Of a DNA stretch of 19,717 nt, positions 1-7,763 are shown in pieces. The stretch spans positions 1 to 19,717 of the forward strand of contig JBBRFB010000060.1 in assembly GCA_038225015.1 (NCBI GenBank). The letters are read 5' to 3'. The notes below the pieces were generated by a model. It had not been told where the DNA came from. It did not search any database and was given only the letters and a program-made list of their open reading frames with translations. Position numbers and translations under genes: made by a program. Within the stretch, counting starts at the first letter, position 1, and the number at the start of each line of letters is the position of its first letter. The DNA comes from Schlegelella_A sp038225015. Lineage in GTDB: Bacteria; Pseudomonadota; Gammaproteobacteria; Burkholderiales; Burkholderiaceae_C.

Positions 1-1207
<1,207 letters not shown>

Positions 1208-1214
1208 TCGGCCT

Positions 1215-1239
1215 AATCTCGACCAAATTAGTCAGCTTC
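1215..1239 (+). promoter_or_regulatory. IscR type 1 binding site (upstream copy)
   Basis: This 25-base site matches the Escherichia coli type 1 IscR consensus at about 20 of 25 positions by hand alignment. It includes the core half-sites CGAC and TAGTC around an A/T-rich centre (CGACCAAATTAGTC). Type 1 sites are bound by [2Fe-2S]-IscR, which represses the isc operon when clusters are sufficient. The site starts 8 bases after the uvrB stop codon and overlaps the proposed -35 element. Confidence 0.75.
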
Positions 1240-1248
1240 CGCTATACT
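1219..1248 (+). promoter_or_regulatory. Putative isc operon promoter
   Basis: A sigma70-like promoter can be drawn from TCGACC at 1219-1224 (weak -35, 4 of 6 matches to TTGACA) and TATACT at 1243-1248 (-10, 5 of 6), with an 18-base spacer. It is sandwiched between and overlapped by the two type 1 IscR sites, the usual arrangement for autorepression. The leader to the iscR start would be about 95 bases. The start site is inferred, not observed. Confidence 0.55.
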
Positions 1249-1268
1249 TGAGTGAATTACTCGGGTTA
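1244..1268 (+). promoter_or_regulatory. IscR type 1 binding site (downstream copy)
   Basis: The second 25-base match to the type 1 IscR consensus agrees at about 21 of 25 positions. It begins ATACTTGAG and contains the dyad GAGT-N5-ACTC (1250-1262) followed by GGGT. It overlaps the -10 element. Together with the copy at 1215 it supports IscR autoregulation of this operon, with two sites in tandem at a centre-to-centre distance of 29 bases. Confidence 0.78.
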
Positions 1269-1350
1269 GCCAAAGGTGGGCTGGCGCGGCGTTTGCCGCA
1301 GTCGATTGCCGCTGGAAGCAGCGTTCCGAACCCGGTTTGAGGAGTTTTCA

Positions 1351-1884
1351 ATGCGTCTTACCACCAAAGGCCGATTTGCCGTCACCGCCATGATCGACCT
1401 CGCCCTGCGCGAGCATTCGGGGCCCGTGGCCCTGGCGGCGATCAGCGGCCGGCAGCAGATCTCGCTGTCCTACCTCGAGCAGCTGTTCGGCAAGTTGCGC
1501 CGGCACGAGCTCGTCGAGAGCACGCGCGGCCCCGGCGGCGGCTATTCGCTCGGCCGAAAGTCCGAGGAGATCACGGTCGCCGACATCATCGTCGCCGTCG
1601 ACGAGCCGATCGACGCCACGGGCTGCGCCGGCAAGGAAAACTGCATGGGCGACGACGCCGGCCGCTGCATGACGCACGACCTGTGGGCGAGCCTGAACTC
1701 GAAGATGATCGAGTTCCTCGACTCGGTGTCGCTGAAGAAGCTGGTCGACGAGCAGCTCGCCAAGGGCATCTCGATCGAGGAGCACCCGGTCAAGCGCGCG
1801 ATCTCGACCCAGCCGGTCGTCAAGCCGATCAAGATCACCGCGCCTAACTCGGTGTTCGCGCTCGGCGCCGCCTTCTCGAAGTGA
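1351..1884 (+). CDS. iscR: Rrf2-family Fe-S cluster regulator IscR
   Basis: This 177-residue Rrf2-type winged-helix transcription factor senses [2Fe-2S] status and controls the isc operon. The N-terminus MRLTTKGRFAVTAMIDLA is diagnostic. The DNA-binding wing GPGGGYSLGR is at residues 60-69. Cluster ligands are visible as C92, C98 and C106 plus H109; the spacing between the last two Cys is two residues longer than in E. coli (C92, C98, C104, H107). The start at 1351 is chosen because GAGGAG (1339-1344) sits 6 bases upstream. A start at 1276 would add a non-homologous 25-residue tail. It is the first gene of the isc operon, 28 bases before iscS, with two IscR sites in its promoter, so it is likely autorepressed. 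Confidence 0.97.
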   Translation: MRLTTKGRFAVTAMIDLALREHSGPVALAAISGRQQISLSYLEQLFGKLRRHELVESTRGPGGGYSLGRKSEEITVADIIVAVDEPIDATGCAGKENCMGDDAGRCMTHDLWASLNSKMIEFLDSVSLKKLVDEQLAKGISIEEHPVKRAISTQPVVKPIKITAPNSVFALGAAFSK

Positions 1885-1912
1885 TTTTCGCCGCCAGAAC
1901 GAGACCGTCCTC

Positions 1913-3133
1913 GTGGACATGACCCCGCACTTCCCGATCTACATGGACTACGGCGCGACCACGCCGTGCGACCAGCGCGTCGTCGACGCGATGATTCCCT
2001 GGCTGCGCGAGCATTTCGGCAACCCGGCGTCGCGCAGCCACGCCTGGGGCTGGGAAGCGGAAGCGGCGGTGGAAAAAGCCCGCGAGGAGGTGGCGACGCT
2101 GGTCGGCGCCGATCCACGCGAGATCATCTGGACCTCGGGAGCGACCGAGTCGGACAACCTGGCGCTCAAGGGCGCGGCGCAGTTCTACAAGACGCGCGGC
2201 AAGCACCTCGTGACGGTCAAGACCGAGCACAAGGCGGTGCTCGACACCATGCGCGAGCTCGAGCGCCAGGGCTTCGAGGTCACGTACCTCGACGTCGAAG
2301 AAGACGGGCTGCTCGACCTCGGCAAGCTGAAGTCGGCGCTTCGGCCCGACACCATCCTCGTCTCGGTGATGTTCGTGAACAACGAGATCGGCGTGATCCA
2401 GGACATCGAGGCGATCGGCGCGATGTGCCGCGAGCGCGGCATCATCTTCCACGTCGATGCGGCGCAGGCGACCGGCAAGGTCACGATTGACCTGGCCAGG
2501 CTGCCGGTCGACCTGATGAGCCTGGCCTCGCACAAGACGTACGGGCCGAAAGGAATCGGCGCGCTCTACGTCCGGCGCAAGCCGCGGGTGCGGATCGAGG
2601 CGCAGATGCACGGCGGCGGCCACGAGCGCGGCATGCGATCGGGCACGTTGCCTACGCACCAGATCGTCGGCATGGGCGAGGCTTTTCGCATTGCCGGCGA
2701 GGAAATGGGCACCGAGATCGAGCGGATCCGCATGCTGCACCGGCGCCTCGTCGACGGGCTGGCCGGCATCGAGCAGACCTTCCTCAACGGTCACCCCGAG
2801 CAGCGCGTGCCGCACAACGTCAACATCTCGTTCAACTACGTCGAGGGCGAGTCGCTGATCATGGGCGTCAAGGGCATCGCGGTGTCGTCCGGGTCGGCAT
2901 GCACGTCTGCCAGCCTCGAGCCCAGCTACGTGCTGCGTGCGCTCGGCCGCAGCGACGAGCTCGCGCACTCGAGCCTGCGCATGACGATCGGCCGCTTCAC
3001 CACCGCCGAAGAGATCGACTACGTCGTCGCGACCCTGAAGGATCGCGTCGCCAAGCTGCGCGAGCTTTCGCCCCTCTGGGACATGTTCAAGGAAGGTGTC
3101 GACCTGAGCACGATCCAGTGGGCGGCGCACTGA
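1913..3133 (+). CDS. iscS: Cysteine desulfurase IscS
   Basis: IscS is a PLP enzyme that removes sulfur from L-cysteine and hands the persulfide to IscU for Fe-S assembly (and to tRNA thiolation partners). The protein is 406 residues from GTG 1913, or 404 from the in-frame ATG at 1919; neither start has a strong ribosome binding site. Visible marks are H106 in TEHKAVLD, the PLP lysine K208 in SLASHKTYGPKG, and the catalytic cysteine C330 in the mobile loop SSGSACTSASLEPSYVL, typical of the IscS (not SufS) group. The C-terminal stretch SPLWDMFKEGVDLSTIQW is the IscU-docking tail. Length agrees with E. coli IscS (404). It lies between iscR and iscU in the operon. Confidence 0.97.
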   Translation: MDMTPHFPIYMDYGATTPCDQRVVDAMIPWLREHFGNPASRSHAWGWEAEAAVEKAREEVATLVGADPREIIWTSGATESDNLALKGAAQFYKTRGKHLVTVKTEHKAVLDTMRELERQGFEVTYLDVEEDGLLDLGKLKSALRPDTILVSVMFVNNEIGVIQDIEAIGAMCRERGIIFHVDAAQATGKVTIDLARLPVDLMSLASHKTYGPKGIGALYVRRKPRVRIEAQMHGGGHERGMRSGTLPTHQIVGMGEAFRIAGEEMGTEIERIRMLHRRLVDGLAGIEQTFLNGHPEQRVPHNVNISFNYVEGESLIMGVKGIAVSSGSACTSASLEPSYVLRALGRSDELAHSSLRMTIGRFTTAEEIDYVVATLKDRVAKLRELSPLWDMFKEGVDLSTIQWAAH

Positions 3134-3160
3134 GCGCACCCATTCGAACAGGAGAAGACC

Positions 3161-3583
3161 ATGGCCTACAGCACGAAAGTCATCGACCACTACGAGAACC
3201 CCCGCAACGTCGGCTCGTTCGAGAAGGGCGACGCGTCGGTCGGCACCGGCATGGTCGGCGCTCCGGCGTGTGGCGACGTGATGAAGCTGCAGATTCGCGT
3301 CAACCCGGAAACCGGCCTCATCGAGGATGCCAAGTTCAAGACCTACGGGTGCGGCTCGGCGATCGCGTCGAGTTCGCTCGTCACCGAATGGGTCAAGGGC
3401 AAGTCGCTCGACGAAGCGCTGGCGATCAAGAACTCTCACATTGCGCAGGAGCTTGCCCTGCCGCCGGTGAAGATCCATTGCTCGATCCTCGCCGAAGACG
3501 CCATCAAGGCCGCCGTGAGCGACTACAAGGCGAAGAGGGTGGTGGCGCAGACGGCGCGTGCCGAATCGGCAGCGGCAGCGTGA
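3161..3583 (+). CDS. iscU: Fe-S cluster assembly scaffold IscU
   Basis: IscU is the scaffold on which [2Fe-2S] and [4Fe-4S] clusters are built before transfer with help of HscA/HscB. The protein is 140 residues. The ligands are all present: C37 and D39 in PACGDV, C64 in YGCGSA, and H106-C107 in KIHCS. The HscA recognition motif LPPVK is at residues 100-104. The start is supported by AGGAGA a few bases upstream of ATG 3161. It is about 10 residues longer than E. coli IscU (128), the excess being an Ala-rich C-terminal tail (ARAESAAAA). It lies 27 bases after iscS and 42 before iscA. Confidence 0.97.
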   Translation: MAYSTKVIDHYENPRNVGSFEKGDASVGTGMVGAPACGDVMKLQIRVNPETGLIEDAKFKTYGCGSAIASSSLVTEWVKGKSLDEALAIKNSHIAQELALPPVKIHCSILAEDAIKAAVSDYKAKRVVAQTARAESAAAA

Positions 3584-3625
3584 TGACGGCGCTGGTCCGG
3601 CATGACCCGAGAAGGTGCAACTGAA

Positions 3626-3949
3626 ATGGCCGTCACCCTCACCGAAGCGGCGGCTCGTCACGTCAGCCGCTACATCGACAAGCGCGGCAAGGGAGTCGGC
3701 GTTCGCCTCGGCGTGAAGACGACGGGCTGCTCGGGCCTGGCCTACAAGCTCGAGTACGTCGATGCAGTCGCGCCCGAAGATATTGTCTTCGAGGATCGCG
3801 GCGTCAAGGTCATTGTCGACCCGAAGAGCCTGCCGTACATCGACGGCACCCAGCTCGACTTCGTGCGCGAGGGTCTGAACGAGGGCTTCAAGTTCGACAA
3901 CCCGCGCGAGAAGGACCGTTGCGGCTGCGGGGAGTCGTTCCGCGTTTGA
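3626..3949 (+). CDS. iscA: A-type Fe-S carrier protein IscA
   Basis: IscA is an A-type carrier that accepts or delivers Fe-S clusters or iron downstream of IscU. From ATG 3626 the protein is 107 residues, exactly the E. coli length. The three conserved cysteines fall at the canonical numbers: C35 in TTGCSGLAY, and C99 and C101 in RCGCGESF. An upstream in-frame ATG at 3602 would add eight residues without homology. The chosen start is preceded by GAAGG about 10 bases upstream. It is the last gene before a terminator-like hairpin that separates it from hscB. Confidence 0.95.
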   Translation: MAVTLTEAAARHVSRYIDKRGKGVGVRLGVKTTGCSGLAYKLEYVDAVAPEDIVFEDRGVKVIVDPKSLPYIDGTQLDFVREGLNEGFKFDNPREKDRCGCGESFRV

Positions 3950-3965
3950 GATGCCTCGGTCGGCC

Positions 3966-3995
3966 AGGCGCGGCCGAGGCCGCGCCTTTTAATTT
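3966..3995 (+). terminator. Terminator-like hairpin between iscA and hscB
   Basis: A perfect 9-bp, very GC-rich stem (AGGCGCGGC at 3966-3974 pairing with GCCGCGCCT at 3979-3987) with tetraloop CGAG is followed immediately by TTTAATTT. This is the form of a rho-independent terminator or attenuator, and the 74-base iscA-hscB gap is the largest in the operon. It could reduce expression of hscBA-fdx relative to iscRSUA, or stabilise the 3' end of the upstream message. Function is inferred from shape only. Confidence 0.65.
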
Positions 3996-4023
3996 GAGCC
4001 GCCACCAAGCGCTTGCGTTTTCA

Positions 4024-4542
4024 ATGCATATCGACAGCGACGATTTCGCCCTTTTCGGCCTGCCCCGTCGGTTCTCGCTCGACCGCCACGAGCTCGATGC
4101 GCGCCGCCGGTCGCTGCAGGCCGAGGTGCACCCCGACCGCTTCGCGGCCGCCGGCGGTTCGTCGCAACGCGTCGCCATGCAATGGGCCGTTCGGGTCAAC
4201 GAGGCCTATGAGCGCCTCGGCAATCCGCTTCGACGTGCCGCCTACCTGTGCGAGCTCGCCGGTACGGCCATTGACGGAGAGTCCCACAGCGCCATGCCGG
4301 TCGAATTTCTGTCGCGCCATATGGCTTGGCGCGAGGCGCTCGACGAGGCGCAGTCGCTGGAACGCATCGAGGCCCTGGCGGCAGAGCTCGAAGCCGAGCG
4401 GCGCGCCGGGTTTCACCTGCTCGAGCGTACGCTTGACGACGAGAACGACGTCGAGGCCGCGGCTGCGCGGATCCGCGAACTGATGTTCGTCGAGCGCTTC
4501 GCCGCCGACGTCGACGAGCGCCTTGCCGCGGTCGAGCGCTGA
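4024..4542 (+). CDS. hscB: J-domain co-chaperone HscB
   Basis: HscB (Hsc20) brings IscU to HscA and stimulates its ATPase, promoting cluster release from the scaffold. From ATG 4024 it is 172 residues, matching the E. coli length of 171. The N-terminal J domain carries the essential HPD motif (residues 36-38, in LQAEVHPDRF) followed by AVRVNEAYERLGNPLRRAAYL. The C-terminal part is the helical IscU-binding domain. A longer in-frame start at 3919 would run back over the end of iscA and the hairpin and is rejected. No clear Shine-Dalgarno precedes 4024. The stop TGA overlaps the hscA ATG by one base, implying translational coupling. Confidence 0.95.
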   Translation: MHIDSDDFALFGLPRRFSLDRHELDARRRSLQAEVHPDRFAAAGGSSQRVAMQWAVRVNEAYERLGNPLRRAAYLCELAGTAIDGESHSAMPVEFLSRHMAWREALDEAQSLERIEALAAELEAERRAGFHLLERTLDDENDVEAAAARIRELMFVERFAADVDERLAAVER

Positions 4543-6401
4543 TGGCTTTGCTGCAGATCTCGGAGCCCGGGTCAGCGCCCAATCCGCATACCCGCCGGCA
4601 CGTCGTCGGCATCGATCTCGGCACGACCAACTCGCTCGTCGCCGCGGTGCGCCACGGCGTGGCGGAATGCCTTCCCGACGCCGCCGGCGAAGTCATCCTG
4701 CCCTCGGCGGTGCGCTACCTGTCCTGCGGCCGAGCGGAAGTGGGTGCGCCCGCCCTCGCGTCCAGCGCCGCCGATCCGCACAACACCATCGTCTCGGTCA
4801 AGCGCTTCATGGGCCGCGGCCTCGACGACCTCGGGCCCGCCCAGCGTCGCGCCTACGAATTCGTCGACGCGCCGGGGATGGTGCAGGTGAAGACCGCCGC
4901 CGGAGTGAAATCGCCGGTGCAGGTGTCGGCGGAGATCCTCGCCACGTTGCGCCAGCGGGCCGAGGACACGTTCGACGACGAGCTGTTCGGTGCCGTCATC
5001 ACCGTTCCTGCCTATTTCGACGAGGCGCAGCGACAGGCGACAAAGGACGCAGCCCGCCTCGCCCGCATCAACGTCCTGCGTCTCATCAGCGAACCGACCG
5101 CGGCGGCGATCGCATATGGGCTCGACAGCGGCGCGCAGGGGCTCTACGCCGTCTACGATCTGGGCGGTGGCACCTTCGACATCTCGCTGTTGCGACTGAC
5201 CGAAGGCGTCTTCGAGGTGGTCGCCACCGGCGGCGACTCCGCGCTCGGCGGCGACGACATCGACTCGGCGCTGGCCGGCTGGGCCCTGGGCCAGGTCGGG
5301 CAGGGCGTGGCGACGCCCGGCGAGGTGCGCGCCGCCGCCGGTGCCGCACGCGCGGCCAAGGAAGTGTTGAGCGAGGCGGGGCGGGCGGCGCTCGAATTCG
5401 CCGTCGCCGGCTCGCCAGTGTCGATTGCCGTCGATCGGGCCGTGCTGGACCAGCTGGCGACGCCGTTCGTCGAACGGACGTTGGCGGCCGTCCGCCGGGC
5501 CCTGCGCGACGCCAAGGTGAAGCCTGCGGAAGTCGAGGGAGTGGTCCTCGTCGGTGGATCGACGCGGATGCCGCTGGTGCGTCGCGCAGTCGCCGAGCTG
5601 TTCGGCCGCCAACCCCTGGTCGACCTCGACCCGGACCAGGTCGTCGCCCTCGGCGCCGCTGTCCAGGCCAATGCGCTCGCGGGCAACGCCGGCGCCGGCG
5701 ACCTTCTGCTGCTCGACGTCATCGCGCTGTCGCTCGGCCTCGAGACGATGGGCGGCATCGTCGAGCGAATCATCCCGCGCAACAGCCCCATACCCACTGC
5801 CCGGGCGCAGGACTTCACCACCTACCAGGACGGGCAGACGGCGCTGGCGATCCACGTCGTCCAGGGCGAGCGCGAGCTCGTCGACCAGTGCCGCTCGCTG
5901 GCTCGCTTCGAGCTGCGCGGGATTCCGCCGATGGTTGCCGGCGCAGCCCGGATCCGGGTTTCGTTCTCGGTCGACGCCGACGGGCTGCTCGAGGTCAACG
6001 CCCGGGAACTGACGTCTGGCGTCGAGGCATCGATCAGCGTCAAGCCGAGCTACGGCCTGTCGGACGACGACGTGATGCACATGCTCCAGGCCGGTTTGGC
6101 TGCCGCCGAGGCCGACATGGCTGAGCGGAGCCTGCGCGAGTCTCAGGTCGACGCCGACCGGCTGCTCGCCGCCACCCGCTCCGCCCTCGATGCAGACGGC
6201 GACCTGCTGAGCGACGACGCGCGGGCGAGGATCGACGCGCTGGCGGGGACGCTGCGCGAGCGACGTGGCGGCGGCGGTGAGCGCAGCAACATCGACGCCG
6301 CCGTGAAGGCACTGGCCGACGAAACCGAAGCCTTCGCGGCCATGCGCATGGATCGCGGCATCCGCCGTGCCCTGGCAGGGCGCCGCGTCGAGGATCTCTG
6401 A
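4542..6401 (+). CDS. hscA: Hsp70-type chaperone HscA for Fe-S assembly
   Basis: HscA is the specialised Hsp70 that binds the LPPVK motif of IscU and drives ATP-dependent cluster transfer. The protein is 619 residues (E. coli 616). The nucleotide-binding domain shows VVGIDLGTTNSLVAAV (about residues 21-36), LISEPTAAAIAYGLDSG and YDLGGGTFDISLL. The substrate-binding domain follows (LLDVIALSLGLETMGGIVERII, then VNARELTSGVEASI). The N-terminal extension before the first beta strand (ISEPGSAPNPHTRRH) is typical of HscA rather than DnaK. The start overlaps the hscB stop by one base, and fdx follows after 2 bases. Confidence 0.97.
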   Translation: MALLQISEPGSAPNPHTRRHVVGIDLGTTNSLVAAVRHGVAECLPDAAGEVILPSAVRYLSCGRAEVGAPALASSAADPHNTIVSVKRFMGRGLDDLGPAQRRAYEFVDAPGMVQVKTAAGVKSPVQVSAEILATLRQRAEDTFDDELFGAVITVPAYFDEAQRQATKDAARLARINVLRLISEPTAAAIAYGLDSGAQGLYAVYDLGGGTFDISLLRLTEGVFEVVATGGDSALGGDDIDSALAGWALGQVGQGVATPGEVRAAAGAARAAKEVLSEAGRAALEFAVAGSPVSIAVDRAVLDQLATPFVERTLAAVRRALRDAKVKPAEVEGVVLVGGSTRMPLVRRAVAELFGRQPLVDLDPDQVVALGAAVQANALAGNAGAGDLLLLDVIALSLGLETMGGIVERIIPRNSPIPTARAQDFTTYQDGQTALAIHVVQGERELVDQCRSLARFELRGIPPMVAGAARIRVSFSVDADGLLEVNARELTSGVEASISVKPSYGLSDDDVMHMLQAGLAAAEADMAERSLRESQVDADRLLAATRSALDADGDLLSDDARARIDALAGTLRERRGGGGERSNIDAAVKALADETEAFAAMRMDRGIRRALAGRRVEDL

Positions 6402-6403
6402 GC

Positions 6404-6742
6404 ATGCCGATCATCAACGTACTGCCGCACCCCGAGTACTGTCCGGCGGGCAAGGAGATCGAGGCCGCCCCGGGTGAATCGATCTGCGAGGCACTACTCC
6501 AGCATGGCGTCGAGATCGAGCATGCGTGCGAGATGAGTTGCGCCTGCACGACCTGCCACGTCGTCGTTCGTTCCGGATTCGATTCGCTCGCCGAGCCGGA
6601 CGAAAGCGAGGAAGACCTGCTCGACCGGGCCTGGGGTCTCGAGCCGACGTCGCGGCTATCGTGTCAGGCCATCCTGGCCCAGGACAACGTGACCGTCGAG
6701 ATACCGAAGTACTCGATCAATCACGCCAAGGAACAGCACTGA
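6404..6742 (+). CDS. fdx: ISC-type [2Fe-2S] ferredoxin
   Basis: This adrenodoxin-like ferredoxin gives electrons for Fe-S cluster synthesis and persulfide reduction on IscU/IscS. It has 112 residues. The four cluster ligands C42, C48, C51 and C87 lie in HACEMSCACTTCHV and SRLSCQAI, at the same numbers as E. coli Fdx; an extra cysteine is present at C46, as in many family members. It begins 2 bases after hscA. It is the last recognisable isc gene here, since no iscX reading frame follows on the plus strand. Confidence 0.96.
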   Translation: MPIINVLPHPEYCPAGKEIEAAPGESICEALLQHGVEIEHACEMSCACTTCHVVVRSGFDSLAEPDESEEDLLDRAWGLEPTSRLSCQAILAQDNVTVEIPKYSINHAKEQH

Positions 6743-6756
6743 CCGAAGGACCTTGA

Positions 6757-6779
6757 CCGCCAATGCGACCGGCTGGCGG
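6757..6779. terminator. Possible weak hairpin terminator after fdx
   Basis: An inverted repeat CCGCCA (6757-6762) / TGGCGG (6774-6779) with an 11-base loop lies between the convergent fdx and the minus-strand small gene. There is only a short T run after it (ACTTT), so it is a weak candidate for bidirectional termination. Confidence 0.3.
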
Positions 6780-6802
6780 CACTTTGCGACGATGCCGTCA
6801 GG

Positions 6803-7087
6803 TCAGCGCCCGTCGTGATCGACGCTGATGGCGCGCCGAAACCAGGCGAGCGGGCTGAACGAGTCGAGAAAGGTGTCGGGTGCAGCGCTGTCCTGCTCGG
6901 ACACCAGCCCTCGACCGTCGAGCATCTCGACGAAGGCCCGCACCTCGCCCTTGCGCAACCCACTGCAGTCGACGAGCTGCGTGAAGGTGACGAAGCGCAG
7001 CGACATCTCGCTCAAAATGCGGCGATAGGCGGTGCGCCGGTGTTCGGCCGTCAGCTCCGGCCAAGCCAGAAGGCGATACTCTTTCAT
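6803..7087 (-). CDS. Small protein of unknown function (94 aa)
   Basis: I do not recognise a named family. The protein starts MKEYRLLAWPELTAEHRRTAYRR and is basic and amphipathic. Residues of the middle segment (FTQLVDCSGLRKGEVRAFVEMLDGRGLV) read like a winged helix-turn-helix: a helix, a turn around CSG, then a recognition-like helix and RGLV. A small DNA-binding or adaptor role is therefore possible, but this is only inference. There is no signal peptide or membrane segment. The alternative frame over the same bases (6798-7112) is Arg-rich and looks like a shadow. The gene is convergent with fdx and downstream of, and co-directional with, the 124-residue unknown gene, 151 bases away. Confidence 0.62.
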   Translation of the reverse strand: MKEYRLLAWPELTAEHRRTAYRRILSEMSLRFVTFTQLVDCSGLRKGEVRAFVEMLDGRGLVSEQDSAAPDTFLDSFSPLAWFRRAISVDHDGR

Positions 7088-7238
7088 CGGTCTCTGCCGT
7101 CGCCCGGCGCACGACGCACGCTCTGGCGGGAGGGCAAGCGTACCTCGACCGCCGGCCGGCGGGTAGCTCGGCTTCGTTTCGGTTCGTGAAATTTACGACA
7201 CTCGGAACGCGGGCCGCCCAACGGCAGGGAGCCGATGC

Positions 7239-7613
7239 TCAGGCCTCCGACTGGTGAAGCGCGCGTCTGACTTCCGATTGCCACGGAAGGAGGTGGACCA
7301 ATTGGTGCAGGTGTACCGCCGTCTCGACATGCGTGAGGGCTTGGCCGTCGTCGTCGACGAGTTTCAGGTTGCTCACGAGGCCGAGTGGATCGGCCATGGC
7401 GACGACACCTTCCTGAATCTCCACCCAGTCCCAGGCGACGCCGGCCGACTGCCGCTCGTTGGAGTCGCCCCAGAGAGTCTGGCCGCGGCACAGGCAGGCG
7501 TCGTCGGCGAGATTCAACACCCGCGTGCCGAGATGCGTCAGTTGCAGGTGCGGAGCCTGGCTGGCCTGCCACAATAGCGGGGGCCACGCGCAGATCATCC
7601 AGGCCGGGGTCAT
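7239..7613 (-). CDS. Protein of unknown function, Trp-rich (about 124 aa)
   Basis: I do not recognise this family. From the ATG at 7613 the product is 124 residues with many tryptophans (for example AWPPLLWQ, GVAWDWVEIQ, LLPWQSEV), a CLC pair at residues 40-42, and a GLVSNLKLVDDDG segment. The composition is that of a soluble folded protein, and G/C dominates third codon positions on this strand, unlike the opposite-strand frames. The frame is open upstream as far as 8135, but that region is antisense to luxR. A start slightly upstream (for example TTG at 7652, giving LTFRRWTAIDHEAM) is possible because that extension also looks protein-like. It is divergent from luxR across a 150-base gap that holds a lux-box-like dyad. 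Confidence 0.6.
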   Translation of the reverse strand: MTPAWMICAWPPLLWQASQAPHLQLTHLGTRVLNLADDACLCRGQTLWGDSNERQSAGVAWDWVEIQEGVVAMADPLGLVSNLKLVDDDGQALTHVETAVHLHQLVHLLPWQSEVRRALHQSEA

Positions 7614-7690
7614 GGCTTCGTGGTCGATGGCGGTCCACCTTCGAAAGGTCAATGGTGAGACAGTGTGGCAAGAATCGCGTGCCCTGCCAT

Positions 7691-7706
7691 CTGTCAGAGT
7701 TGTCAG
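7691..7706 (+). promoter_or_regulatory. Lux-box-like element upstream of luxR
   Basis: CTGTCAGAGTTGTCAG lies 57 bases before the luxR start, in the divergent gap shared with the 124-residue gene. It is identical at 14 of 16 positions to the element before the precursor gene (8560-8575), and in both cases CTGC stands three bases further upstream. The CTGT-N8-NCAG geometry equals that of the classical lux box. TTGTCA inside it could be a -35 element. Autoregulation of luxR is inferred. Confidence 0.6.
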
Positions 7707-7763
7707 GGTGATGGGCAAGAATTCACATCGGCGTCGTTGTCGAATGGCGGGGGATTGAGCCTC

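Noticed and set aside
1844..3661. 605-residue minus-strand frame opposite iscS-iscU
   Set aside because: Its Asp/Arg/His-rich composition is typical of the antisense of GC-rich genes; iscS and iscU are certain on the plus strand.
4523..6124. 533-residue Arg/Gly-rich frame on the plus strand
   Set aside because: It is an out-of-frame shadow of hscA caused by high GC.
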